Assembly: GCA_964443275.1 (NCBI GenBank)
Contig: CAYUCE010000015.1
Span: 1 to 39,750, forward strand
DNA: 39,750 nt
Source of the DNA: CAYUCE01 sp964443275
GTDB lineage: Bacteria > Bipolaricaulota > Bipolaricaulia > CAYUCE01
Direction: 5' to 3'
The position numbers and the translations under genes are program-made. Positions 14,984-23,416 of the stretch are shown here, piece by piece (within the stretch, counting starts at the first letter, position 1; every line of letters begins with the position of its first letter). Under the pieces are notes generated by a model. That model was given only the letters and a program-made list of their open reading frames with translations, was not told the origin of the DNA and did not search any database.

Positions 14984-15517
14984 ATGAATAATCTAACCGA
15001 AAAATCAAAAGATAAACAAAAGGCTGTAGTTTTACCAGTGGAAGAGCTTACAAATGAGGCATTTTCTCCCTACGGGTCGGTGCTGGATCATCAAAAGCTA
15101 AAGCCCAAGATGAATGAAGAGGTCTTTACATTCTGGGACAGTCTAGCCAAAATGGATATTTCCGGAAAGACCGAAATAGGATTTCTTGAAGTAATCTCAA
15201 GGGAGCCGGAGTTTAGCGAGTTTGAAAGACATACTCAAACCGAGGAAACTTTCTTCGCCTTAGAGGGTGAGGTTATAGCTCTGGTTGCCGCCCCCAGCCC
15301 AAGGCAAGACCTACCGGATGTCGGTACGGCAAAGGCCTTCAGACTTGAGGCTGGAAAGGGAATTTGCATGCGGGAGGGCACCTGGCACTGGCTGCCCTAT
15401 CCCCTGCAAGAGAGCGCCCGTCTATTGGTAATCTTCCGCGAAGGAACCCCCGATGATGACCTGGAAATAAAGGATTTGGCCAAGGCAGAAAGCATCAGGT
15501 TCAGAATCGACATCTAA
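14984..15517 (+). CDS. Ureidoglycolate lyase (AllA)-like cupin
   Basis: 177 residues. VEELTNEAFSPYGSVL at ~17-32 is the usual opening of the AllA family (PF04115). The central ERHTQTEETFFALEGE and the later GKGICMREGTWHWLPYPL supply the cupin metal or substrate histidines and glutamates, and LVIFREGTPDDDLEIKDL closes the barrel. AllA converts ureidoglycolate to glyoxylate and urea. No other purine-catabolism gene is visible here, so the substrate may differ. The protein has a longer, charged N-terminus than usual. It is transcribed alone and converges with the HtrA-like gene. Confidence 0.75.
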   Translation: MNNLTEKSKDKQKAVVLPVEELTNEAFSPYGSVLDHQKLKPKMNEEVFTFWDSLAKMDISGKTEIGFLEVISREPEFSEFERHTQTEETFFALEGEVIALVAAPSPRQDLPDVGTAKAFRLEAGKGICMREGTWHWLPYPLQESARLLVIFREGTPDDDLEIKDLAKAESIRFRIDI

Positions 15518-15563
15518 AAACCAATATCTAAATTTTAGTCAGAAAGGAGATCGAGACAAAAGA

Positions 15564-16487
15564 TTAGCTAGCCCCTAACGGAACCTTTATGCTCTCCGTC
15601 AGTCCCCGGGTGTTCACCTGGACCTCTATCTCATCTCCCGGTTTATGTTGAGCAATAACTTTCTGGAGGTCTCCCACACTATCGACTTTTGTGTCATCTG
15701 CACCTACGATAACATCTCCGGGACTGATCCCCGTCCGATCAGCGGCGCTTCCTCGCTGTACTTTAATCACTAAGGCTCCGCTATCTACGGGCAAGCTGTA
15801 ACGTCTGGCCACCCCCTCGGTAACGTCTACACCCACTATACCCAGGCTTGGCCTTCTATACTCACCATATTTTATAAGATCCGAAGCTACGTTCCGGGCT
15901 TTATTAATCGGTATGGCAAAGCCGATACCTTGGGCATAGGGAACGATAGCCGAGTTTACCCCAATAACCTCTCCCTTACTGTTAAGCAACGGCCCACCGC
16001 TGTTACCGGGGTTAATGGAAGCATCGGTCTGGATTAAATTTTCCAGGACCAAATTCTCGGATTCTATATGCCTATTTAGGGAGCTTACCACACCGGTAGT
16101 CACCGTCGGGCCCCCGGCCAGGCCCAAGGGATTGCCGATGGCTATAACTCCTTGTCCCACCCTTAACTTATCGGAGTCCCCCAATTTTGCCGCCGACAGC
16201 CCGGTTCTATTAACTTGAATCAGCGCTATGTCGCTTGATTCATCGAAACCTCTGACACTGCCGTCAAGCTTTTCCCCATTCTCCAGGGCAACTTCGATCT
16301 CCTGAGAATGCTCAATTACATGGGCGTTGGTTAATATCAAGCCCTCAGAATCGATCACAAATCCCGATCCTACACCTTTTAGAGGAACCACCTCCAGCAA
16401 AGACCGCCTTAACATCCTCACCGTGCCCACATTTACTACGGAGGGTGTAATTCTCTCTATGGCCGCAATTACCGCTTCTTCATCCAT
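15564..16487 (-). CDS. HtrA/DegP-like serine protease with one PDZ domain, no signal peptide
   Basis: 307 residues. The trypsin-like domain shows all three catalytic residues: H in LTNAHVIE, D in SSDIALIQV, S in GNSGGPLL. A single PDZ domain follows from ~residue 200 (SLGIVGVDV, GSAADRTGISPGDVI). HtrA proteases usually have an N-terminal signal or membrane anchor; here the protein begins MDEEAVIAAIERITPSVVNV, directly at the protease fold, and the AAAGGGGTG site just before the ATG supports that start. It would act in the cytoplasm unless exported some other way. Transcribed alone. Confidence 0.88.
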   Translation of the reverse strand: MDEEAVIAAIERITPSVVNVGTVRMLRRSLLEVVPLKGVGSGFVIDSEGLILTNAHVIEHSQEIEVALENGEKLDGSVRGFDESSDIALIQVNRTGLSAAKLGDSDKLRVGQGVIAIGNPLGLAGGPTVTTGVVSSLNRHIESENLVLENLIQTDASINPGNSGGPLLNSKGEVIGVNSAIVPYAQGIGFAIPINKARNVASDLIKYGEYRRPSLGIVGVDVTEGVARRYSLPVDSGALVIKVQRGSAADRTGISPGDVIVGADDTKVDSVGDLQKVIAQHKPGDEIEVQVNTRGLTESIKVPLGAS

Positions 16488-16593
16488 TTAAACACCCCTT
16501 TCGTAAATATTATCATGCTATTTCAGTCTTAGAGTTAGAAACCAAATAATTCCAGCTTAAATTTATTTGCGCACCTACCGCTCTTCTTCAGCT

Positions 16594-16800
16594 TCACGAG
16601 GTTAGATTCTCTAGGTATTCCCTAATATCCTCAAATCCGTAAATAGTTCTCATTGCTTTGTTGTCTTCAAGCCAAGCCTCTGCAACGGTTTCATCCCTTC
16701 TTATTTCCACATCGTCTATTCCCAAGCTATCCAGAAGTGTCTTTGCTTCCTCCTCGATCTCTCTGCTTCTAGCCCGGAATAAGAAACGAGGTAAAGCCAT
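16594..16800 (-). CDS. Small hypothetical protein, 68 aa
   Basis: A very good ribosome site (GGAGGTATGCT-ATG) supports this short gene. The sequence is acidic, with REIEEEAKTLLDSLGIDDVEI (helix then strand) and a C-terminal IYGFEDIREYLENL. That ending is reminiscent of glutaredoxin-like folds (G-F-x-D-I-x-x-x-L), but there is no CxxC motif, so no activity is proposed. It lies between the ABC exporter and the HtrA-like gene on the same strand with gaps of about 70-110 bases. Confidence 0.55.
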   Translation of the reverse strand: MALPRFLFRARSREIEEEAKTLLDSLGIDDVEIRRDETVAEAWLEDNKAMRTIYGFEDIREYLENLTS

Positions 16801-16867
16801 AGCATACCTCCAAATTTATTTATACTAATTATCAACCAATACCTTTGATTATACAGCCTTCCCGAAA

Positions 16868-18655
16868 CTACTGCACCGTAACTTCCTCAAACTGAAGCTC
16901 ATAAAACTCACAGAACCTACCGCCTCTATCCATAAGCTCTTGGTAGGAGCCCCTCTCCATGATCCTTCCATTTTCTACAAACAAGATTTTGTCCGCCCCG
17001 GTAATGGTGGATAACCGGTGGGCAATAATGAAGGTGGTCCGGCCTCTGGTAACCCTTTCGATGGCCTCTTGTATGAGCTTTTCAGTATATGAATCAACAG
17101 ATGAGGTAGCTTCGTCAAGTATTAATATCTCCGGGTCCTTTAAGAGCGCACGGGCAATGGATATACGCTGCTTTTGACCTCCGGAAAGCTTGACCCCTCT
17201 TTGTCCGACTTCAGTCTGATAGCCGTCCGGTAACTGGCGGGCAAATTCATGGACATTGGCCTCTTTAGCCACTTTAATTATCTGATCTTTTCCGGCGTCC
17301 GGCCTCCCATAGGTGATGTTTTCTCTGATAGTACCGGAGAAAAGATAGTCATCCTGCATCACCATAGATATGGAATTTCTGAGATCATTTACATTCCAGT
17401 CCCGGATGTCGATACCATCGATTTTGATTGCTCCCTTATCAGTCTCGTAAAGCCGGGGCAGCAGACGCACGATGGTAGTCTTTCCCGCCCCGGAAGGCCC
17501 CACCAAAGCCACCGTCTGCTCGGGGGCCACCTTCAAGTTGATATCCTCCAGCACTCGCTCCCCCCTCTGGTAGGTGAAATATACATGCTGATAGCTAATC
17601 CTTCCCTTAATCTTCTTGCCGTCTTTCTTAAAGGCCCCCGGCTTGGAGCTTATGTCCGGCTCGATATCCAGATGATCAAAGTACCTTTCCATGCTGGCAA
17701 AAAATCTGCTCAACCGTTGACTTATTCTTATCAATCTAAGAACCGGAGCCCTAAAACGCAACAGATAGGTATAAAAGGCAACTATGGTACCGGCGGTAAC
17801 AAACCCTTCTGCCACCAAATATCCCCCATAACCGATGGTAAGCACCAGCCCGATGCTGTTAAATAGATAGGCTCCCGGCCCCAACATGCTCAAATATTTG
17901 ATGGCTCCCGATCTGGCTTCATAATGGTTTTTGTTCTTTTGAGAAAACCTATCCAGTTCAAAATCCTCGTTAGCAAAGGCCTTTATGACTTTAATCCCCG
18001 CCAAGCTGTCCTCCAATCTGTCGTTAAGCTGAGCTTTGGCTATTCTGTTTTTACGAAAGGCTTTAAACATCTTTTGAACCAACATATAGGCATAGATGGC
18101 CAGTAGGGGAGCAAAAGAGAGAGCAATCAGAGTCAGAGGTACATTAAATAGGAACAAAATTATCAAAACTCCCACAATGTTAGTGCCGGCAGTGAGCAAG
18201 CCTTCCGGCCCGTGATGGACGAATTCCTGCAGCAAGTTTAGATCATCGATTACCCGGGACATAAGCTCTCCGGTCTTTTTGTTATCATGAAAGCGCATGG
18301 GAAGGGCTTGGAAATGCTTGTACAACTCGTTTCGCATATCGAAAACGATCTTTTGGGCTACCTTATGTCCCCAGTAGTTTTTCAAAAAGCGGATAATGGC
18401 TATGGATAAAAAGATCCCCAAAGTCCACAGGGAAAGGTAGATGATAGATTTAAAATTCTTGGCCGGAATGGCCTTATCTATGAGGTCTCTAAACAAAAGG
18501 GGAGGTGCCAAACCCAAGGCTGCCCCCACCACATGCAGTATTTGAACCGGCAAATAGACCCTAAAATTGGGCCTTAAGTAATCCCGGTAGAACCTCCGCA
18601 AAAGGTAGGTCATATTATAACTGGAAAGCTTCTTTCGTTTTCTTACCTTTTTCAT
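16868..18655 (-). CDS. MsbA-like ABC exporter (fused permease and ATPase)
   Basis: 595 residues. The N-terminal ~340 residues contain about six hydrophobic spans of the type I exporter fold. The C-terminal nucleotide-binding domain has Walker A GPSGAGKTT, signature LSGGQKQR, Walker B ILILDEATSSVD and H-loop IIAHRLS. Such half-transporters work as homodimers exporting lipids or hydrophobic drugs; the substrate cannot be deduced. The length is normal. The annotated start has a basic leader (KKVRKRKK); a second ATG about 15 codons in (MTYLLRRFYRDYLRPN) is a possible alternative. No partner half-transporter is adjacent, so a homodimer is likely. Confidence 0.93.
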   Translation of the reverse strand: MKKVRKRKKLSSYNMTYLLRRFYRDYLRPNFRVYLPVQILHVVGAALGLAPPLLFRDLIDKAIPAKNFKSIIYLSLWTLGIFLSIAIIRFLKNYWGHKVAQKIVFDMRNELYKHFQALPMRFHDNKKTGELMSRVIDDLNLLQEFVHHGPEGLLTAGTNIVGVLIILFLFNVPLTLIALSFAPLLAIYAYMLVQKMFKAFRKNRIAKAQLNDRLEDSLAGIKVIKAFANEDFELDRFSQKNKNHYEARSGAIKYLSMLGPGAYLFNSIGLVLTIGYGGYLVAEGFVTAGTIVAFYTYLLRFRAPVLRLIRISQRLSRFFASMERYFDHLDIEPDISSKPGAFKKDGKKIKGRISYQHVYFTYQRGERVLEDINLKVAPEQTVALVGPSGAGKTTIVRLLPRLYETDKGAIKIDGIDIRDWNVNDLRNSISMVMQDDYLFSGTIRENITYGRPDAGKDQIIKVAKEANVHEFARQLPDGYQTEVGQRGVKLSGGQKQRISIARALLKDPEILILDEATSSVDSYTEKLIQEAIERVTRGRTTFIIAHRLSTITGADKILFVENGRIMERGSYQELMDRGGRFCEFYELQFEEVTVQ

Positions 18656-18825
18656 CCTAAATGTTAATAGGTATCATCTGAAAGCTTAAATTCGAAACCG
18701 GCCTGAAAATTAGATTCTTAAGTTTAAAAATCCGAAAAACACACCTAATCAAGTATTGAGTGTACTTAACCAAAAGTGGTGCTGCAAGCTCCAATTAGCT
18801 GCTTTTAAGGCGGTTTGCCCTACTT

Positions 18826-19230
18826 TCAACCCCTGCTTCTCAACCAGGTTTCAAACTCAAGGCGAAGCTTAGGGTTAAATTCACCCAACAAATCCTTTAT
18901 TTTATCCACCTCGGTTTCATACCCCGTAGCAATGGAAAGAAAGAGAGGCCATTTTGCCTTCTGGCCCTTATCGCTTAAACAGTCCCCGTTGAACAACCCT
19001 AACCAGTCAGTCTGGCGGCCTTTATGCTGCTCGGCGGCGGCTTTGTAGTCAAAATAGCCCAGAGAATCAGCTTTCCTGAGGATCCAATCAATGGCTTCCA
19101 TGGTTTGGGGGTCCTCATCGGCAAATACAATAATTTCCCTGCCTGAATCTGGATCACACACCTTCCACATCCGCTCATCCGGAAAGCCTTTAAAATCGTA
19201 GCTTCTTTTGGTTATCTCTTCAATTCCCAT
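18826..19230 (-). CDS. Hypothetical protein, 134 aa
   Basis: Soluble, moderately acidic protein. Notable segments are FKGFPDERMWKVCDPDSGRE near the N-terminus and IVFADEDPQTMEAIDWILRK. The C-terminus ends LRLEFETWLRSRG. No family motif is recognised. It sits 57 bases downstream of the ABC-2 permease on the same strand and could be the distal gene of that operon. A gap of about 170 bases separates it from the exporter gene that follows. Confidence 0.55.
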   Translation of the reverse strand: MGIEEITKRSYDFKGFPDERMWKVCDPDSGREIIVFADEDPQTMEAIDWILRKADSLGYFDYKAAAEQHKGRQTDWLGLFNGDCLSDKGQKAKWPLFLSIATGYETEVDKIKDLLGEFNPKLRLEFETWLRSRG

Positions 19231-19287
19231 ATCGGTCTTACCTTATCTACCTCATAAATAAGCAAGTTGGTCAAAATTAAAAAATAG

Positions 19288-20037
19288 TTAGCTAATCTTC
19301 TCTACTTTCTTAAGCAAAAAGACGGATGTTCCCAAGGCCAAAGCTATAAACCCTATAAAAAGTAGCAAATCTAGCAAATAAGCCCCTGGAGTAATAGCCC
19401 CCAGAAGCGCCCTATTTGCCGCTTTCCCATATTTAAAGGGAGAGAAATATTTTATGGGAGGTTTGAAAGTGGAGAGTATGGCTAACACCAAAGTTAAGCC
19501 CCCGCTTAATAGGAAAGCAGTTATCCGAGAGCCGACCAGCGCACTAAAGACCATGGTCAAAGAGCTAATAAAAGCCAGCACGGCGGCAATGGTTACCGCG
19601 GAAAGCATCAATTTGCTTAGGGAGAAGGGTTCAAACAAATAGACGGCGTAGTACCAAGCTACCAGGGCGGCTATTAAGGTTCCCACCAATATATAAAAGA
19701 AGCGGGCCAGATATTTGGCCCATATTATTTGCAGCCTGCTCACCGGCCTGGTTAACAAAAGCTCCAAGGTATTTGCTTCCCGCTCACCGGCCACCGCCCC
19801 GATAGTGATTAAAATAACCACAATACCCCCTAATTGAAGTGAGTTTTCCACATAGTCGGCAAGCCCACCCATAAGAGAGGGTTCGAACATCTCCGCCATC
19901 CCCTCCGGTATGAATTTGGGCAAGAATTTCTGCAGGGCGATGGAAGTGGAACCGAAAAATATCTGAACCACGGCAAATATTATTCCTTGAAGTTTTATTG
20001 CTTTTATCTCTTTGGCCAGTAGATTTAAAAATTTCAT
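19288..20037 (-). CDS. ABC-2 type transporter permease
   Basis: 249 residues with about six hydrophobic segments. After the second comes TIGAVAGEREANTLELLLTRPVSR, the conserved cytoplasmic loop of ABC-2 permeases (E-R-E-x-x-T-L-E-x-L-L-x-x-P). It starts four bases inside the ATPase gene and is clearly its partner. The set of PLDc_N-type protein, ATPase and permease matches the yxlE-yxlF-yxlG arrangement of Bacillus. The substrate is unknown; exporters of this type handle peptides, lipids or drugs. Confidence 0.88.
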   Translation of the reverse strand: MKFLNLLAKEIKAIKLQGIIFAVVQIFFGSTSIALQKFLPKFIPEGMAEMFEPSLMGGLADYVENSLQLGGIVVILITIGAVAGEREANTLELLLTRPVSRLQIIWAKYLARFFYILVGTLIAALVAWYYAVYLFEPFSLSKLMLSAVTIAAVLAFISSLTMVFSALVGSRITAFLLSGGLTLVLAILSTFKPPIKYFSPFKYGKAANRALLGAITPGAYLLDLLLFIGFIALALGTSVFLLKKVEKIS

Positions 20038-20954
20038 CTCTGCTCCCTCATGGTCTCCATAAATATATCCTCCAAAGTTAGGTGAGCAAAATCGTAATAG
20101 GTAAGGATAGAATCGGAGTCGGCGATCAGTTTGGGGATTTGTTTTTTGGCCCTTTTTACATCTTTTATCTCCATGACCATTTGGTGATCGGCCCCGCCTT
20201 GTTCTTCCAAGTTTTTCACAAAATCTAAAGACTTAAAAGCGGCCATAAGTCTATCATCTAACTTTTCAAATTTTAATATTAATTTGGAAGCCGGAAACCG
20301 CTTGCGGATATCCTCGATAGCTCCCTGAATGATTAGCTCACCGCTTTTTAATATTCCCACCGAAGTACAAATCTGGGCCAGTTCGGGCAGGATGTGAGAG
20401 GAGATCAAAATTGTCTTTCCCTGCCGAGACAATTTATGGAGGATGACCAGGATTTCTTTTTTTCCAATGGGATCGAGGCCGGAGGTGGGTTCGTCGAGGA
20501 TCAAAATGTTTGGTTCATGGACCAGCGCTTGCGCTATTCCCAAACGCTGCTTTTGTCCTTTGGAGAGGCTGCTTATCTTGCGGTGTTTTAGCTCTTCTAG
20601 CCCCACGATTTGAATCGCACTTGCCACCTGATTTTTATGATCGGAAACCCGGTAAAGTTTACATACCCACTGAAGGTATTCTTCAACTCTCATGAAGCGG
20701 TAAAATCTGGCATCTTCAGGGAGGTATCCTATCTGGTCTTTTATAATTTTTTGTTTCCCTTCATAAAAGATCCTTCCAGAAGTAGGTTTTAAAACTCCCA
20801 TCAGCATGCGTATGGTGGTGGTCTTTCCGGCCCCGTTTGGACCTATAAGTCCAAATACCTCTCCTTGATTGACTTCCAGGTCAAGGTCTTTAACCGCACA
20901 TGTACCTCCTTTATAAACCTTGGAAAGTCCTTCTGTCTTTATAAGCCCGCTCAT
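20034..20954 (-). CDS. ABC transporter ATP-binding protein (partner of the ABC-2 permease)
   Basis: 306 residues: a ~215-residue nucleotide-binding domain plus a C-terminal extension typical of drug or bacteriocin exporter ATPases. Walker A is GPNGAGKTT, the Q-loop region is IGYLPEDARFY, the signature is SLSKGQKQRLG, Walker B is ILILDEPTSGLDP and the H-loop is ILISSHILPE. The signature has K where G is common (LSKGQ), a frequent variant in this subfamily. It overlaps both neighbours by four bases, so the three genes are translationally coupled. Confidence 0.93.
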   Translation of the reverse strand: MSGLIKTEGLSKVYKGGTCAVKDLDLEVNQGEVFGLIGPNGAGKTTTIRMLMGVLKPTSGRIFYEGKQKIIKDQIGYLPEDARFYRFMRVEEYLQWVCKLYRVSDHKNQVASAIQIVGLEELKHRKISSLSKGQKQRLGIAQALVHEPNILILDEPTSGLDPIGKKEILVILHKLSRQGKTILISSHILPELAQICTSVGILKSGELIIQGAIEDIRKRFPASKLILKFEKLDDRLMAAFKSLDFVKNLEEQGGADHQMVMEIKDVKRAKKQIPKLIADSDSILTYYDFAHLTLEDIFMETMREQR

Positions 20955-21163
20955 GGTCGCTCTTTTTCGAGCAAAATGTAGGCCAGTGCACCAAACATAC
21001 TAAATAAAACTACTACCAGCGTCCACACCCATCTGTCCTGCTTGTCTCGTAAATCTTTGGAAAACCTCCACAGGTCCAGCAGACAATACACTTGAAGCCC
21101 TATTTGTATCAGGCCTAAAGGTAATATAACGGGTAGAAACTCACCTATCTCTGCAAAACTCAA
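20951..21163 (-). CDS. PLDc_N-type two-helix membrane protein
   Basis: 70 residues with two hydrophobic helices separated by a charged loop: LPVILPLGLIQIGLQVYCLL, then DKQDRWVWTLVVVLFSMFGALAYILL. This is the pattern of the phospholipase D nuclease N-terminal domain (PF13396), found alone as YxlE in Bacillus next to an ABC-2 transporter, exactly as here. It is the first gene of the three-gene operon. YxlE-type proteins are thought to regulate the linked system; here that is inference. Confidence 0.75.
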   Translation of the reverse strand: MSFAEIGEFLPVILPLGLIQIGLQVYCLLDLWRFSKDLRDKQDRWVWTLVVVLFSMFGALAYILLEKERP

Positions 21164-21268
21164 CTAGACCTCCTTCCATTCAATTACCCATCCGATTGTC
21201 CAAATCATTTTAACTACTCTGATTAGGAAAGCAACTTTCTCTCTCTGCTGCATTCGGGTTGATAGAAT

Positions 21269-21946
21269 CTATAATTCCCCTTCTATTTCCCTTCTCAACC
21301 GCTCAAAAAACCGCTCCATAAATTCTATTCTACTCTCGGCCAGCTTTTTGGCTTTGGGAAGATGCAGCCTATCCGGAATATGTTTAAATTTGGTCTCAAA
21401 TTCCAGGTTAGGAGCGTGCCTGGACATATCTTTGATTCTCCCATCCGGCCTTCCACCTACCAGATTTTCCTTTATATACTCTTCTAATTCAACCTCAGAA
21501 TAGAGCCTTTCGCCGTACTGGCCGGCGATCATAAAACATCTGGCAATCCCTATCGCTCCTAAAACATCCAATTTGTCGGCATCAAAGAGAATTTTTGCCT
21601 CTTTGGTAGCCGGTTTTTGACCGCTTCTAAATCTATGAGCCAGTATGCAGTGTTTAATAAGTTTTATTTGCTCATCTGAATATCCGAAATTATTTAGTAT
21701 CCTACCGGCCATCTTTGCACCCAAAACCGCGTGGTCGATGCTTCCAGAATCATCCCGGTCCTCTTTGACTCTGGCGATATCGTGAAGTAAAGCGGCTGGC
21801 TTCAATATATCCAGATTAACCTTAGGTTCCCCGGCTGCCAGATATAAGCTTAAATTGTAGACCCGCATTACATGCTCCATGTTGTGAGCAGAACAGGAAA
21901 GCTCCTCCTCAACTGCTTTTTTCAATTCTTCGTATTTTTCTTCCAT
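21269..21946 (-). CDS. HD-domain phosphohydrolase
   Basis: 225 residues. Metal ligands in order: H in AHNMEHVMRV, the HD pair in AALLHDIAR, H in CILAHRF and D in FDADKLDVLG. This matches the YedJ/PF01966 type of small HD hydrolases. The substrate is probably a nucleotide or similar phosphoester. The C-terminal ~70 residues are charged and helical. No strong ribosome site precedes the ATG. Transcribed alone, divergent from the small winged-helix gene at 22074. Confidence 0.85.
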   Translation of the reverse strand: MEEKYEELKKAVEEELSCSAHNMEHVMRVYNLSLYLAAGEPKVNLDILKPAALLHDIARVKEDRDDSGSIDHAVLGAKMAGRILNNFGYSDEQIKLIKHCILAHRFRSGQKPATKEAKILFDADKLDVLGAIGIARCFMIAGQYGERLYSEVELEEYIKENLVGGRPDGRIKDMSRHAPNLEFETKFKHIPDRLHLPKAKKLAESRIEFMERFFERLRREIEGEL

Positions 21947-22073
21947 AGCAGAATAATTTTACCAAAGATCGGCTTTCTGAATGAAACCGGATTCAGGAGA
22001 CAAATTTCTCATAATCAAGTGAAATAATGTATTTGAATTAGGCCCATTATAAATTAGCTTTTCACCGAGGTAG

Positions 22074-22397
22074 ATGAGTGTGTACTCAATAAAGGATTTG
22101 GAAAACCGTTTTGAGCTAAGTAACTGGCAAATCGGCCAAAGAGTAGACCTGATCGCCGATTATTTTGACGGGGAAGTGATAAGAAAAAGGAATTCACACT
22201 ACCGGCTAACCGAATCAGGATTGGCAATTTTCGAAAAGATGTTGGAACTGGAAAAAGACGGACACGGCCCCTTTTCCGCCCTCAAAACCGTTCAGGAAGA
22301 GATAAAAAAGAAAAAGAGGGATAAATGCATTCAACAGTTGTCTTTATCCACAAACCAAAGAGGAACCTTTAGAAAAATTTGGAATAAAATCTTCTAA
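22074..22397 (+). CDS. Small winged-helix-like DNA-binding protein
   Basis: 107 residues. YSIKDLENRFELSNWQIGQRVDLI followed by VIRKRNSHYRLTESGLAIFEKMLEL has the pattern of an HTH, a wing and a dimerising helix, with the L-T-x-x-G wing turn seen in PadR, MarR and MerR-like proteins. The C-terminal ~40 residues are basic and probably flexible. No known regulator family is certain. GAGGTAGATGA around the start gives a weak ribosome site. It lies upstream of the ZIP transporter and may regulate it, but the 160-base gap leaves that open. Confidence 0.5.
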   Translation: MSVYSIKDLENRFELSNWQIGQRVDLIADYFDGEVIRKRNSHYRLTESGLAIFEKMLELEKDGHGPFSALKTVQEEIKKKKRDKCIQQLSLSTNQRGTFRKIWNKIF

Positions 22398-22559
22398 CTT
22401 TTTGACCTCCTAAATTAAACATTCTTTCCTCTATACAAAGAACCCGCAATTTGCGAGGTTGATTATCCCCTACGCATTTTAGATAATTACCTGACTTACA
22501 AGCTTTTAATCCTTTGTTTTAGATGGTGAAAATCAGACAATCTAATTAGCCCAATATGA

Positions 22560-23384
22560 GTGTTTTTTATGATAATTGATTGGTTTAAAGATATAGCCCC
22601 GATACATCAAGCCCTTCTAGGTACCCTCTTTACCTGGTTTCTAACCGCTTTGGGTGCCGGTTTTGTCTTCTTCTTTAAAACGGTAAACCGCAAAATTCTG
22701 GACGCCATGCTAGGATTTGCCGCCGGGGTAATGATTGCAGCCAGTTACTGGTCGCTTCTGGCACCGGCAATTGAGATGTCCGAGAGTTCGGGTTTGCCCT
22801 CCTGGCTTCCGGCTGCAGCGGGATTTTTACTGGGAGGTATCTTCCTTAGAGGTATAGATAGGATACTTCCTCATCTTCACTTGGGACTACCCAGAGAGAA
22901 AGCGGAAGGAATAGAAACCGGCTGGCATAGAAGCGTACTTTTGATACTGGCTATTACCATACATAATATCCCCGAGGGCCTGGCTGTAGGGGTGGCGTTC
23001 GGGGCACTAAGCGCAGATATACCTACCGCATCTTTGGGTGGGGCAATTGCATTAGCACTGGGAATTGGCATCCAAAACTTACCCGAGGGTACAGCGGTTT
23101 CCGTCCCCCTGCGCAGAGAGGGATTTTCCCGTTTTAAAAGCTTCTGGTATGGTCAGCTTTCGGGAATTGTAGAGCCGATTGCCGGAGTACTGGGGGCATT
23201 GGCAGTGATAACCGTGCGAGCCATTTTGCCCTACGCCTTGGCATTTGCGGCCGGAGCAATGATCTTTGTGGTAGTGGAAGAATTGATACCCGAATCTCAG
23301 CTTGAAAAGAACGCCCATATAGCCACCATGGGAGCTATGCTTGGCTTCGCAGTAATGATGACCTTGGACGTGGCTTTGGGATAG
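22560..23384 (+). CDS. ZIP family divalent metal transporter
   Basis: 274 residues with about eight hydrophobic segments. ITIHNIPEGLAVGVAFG (TM4) and IGIQNLPEGTAVSVPLRREG (TM5) are the paired HN-PEG and QN-PEG metal-site helices of ZIP (PF02535). The loop HLHLGLPREKAEG has histidines that may bind metal. ZIP proteins import Zn2+, Fe2+ or Mn2+. Start uncertain: GTG at 22560 or ATG at 22569; neither has a clear ribosome site. The end overlaps, within one base, the upstream edge of the P-type ATPase frame, so the two transporters are probably co-transcribed. Confidence 0.88.
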   Translation: MFFMIIDWFKDIAPIHQALLGTLFTWFLTALGAGFVFFFKTVNRKILDAMLGFAAGVMIAASYWSLLAPAIEMSESSGLPSWLPAAAGFLLGGIFLRGIDRILPHLHLGLPREKAEGIETGWHRSVLLILAITIHNIPEGLAVGVAFGALSADIPTASLGGAIALALGIGIQNLPEGTAVSVPLRREGFSRFKSFWYGQLSGIVEPIAGVLGALAVITVRAILPYALAFAAGAMIFVVVEELIPESQLEKNAHIATMGAMLGFAVMMTLDVALG

Positions 23385-23416
23385 TGATAAAAGAGAGAAA
23401 TTGGAGGATTAATTTA

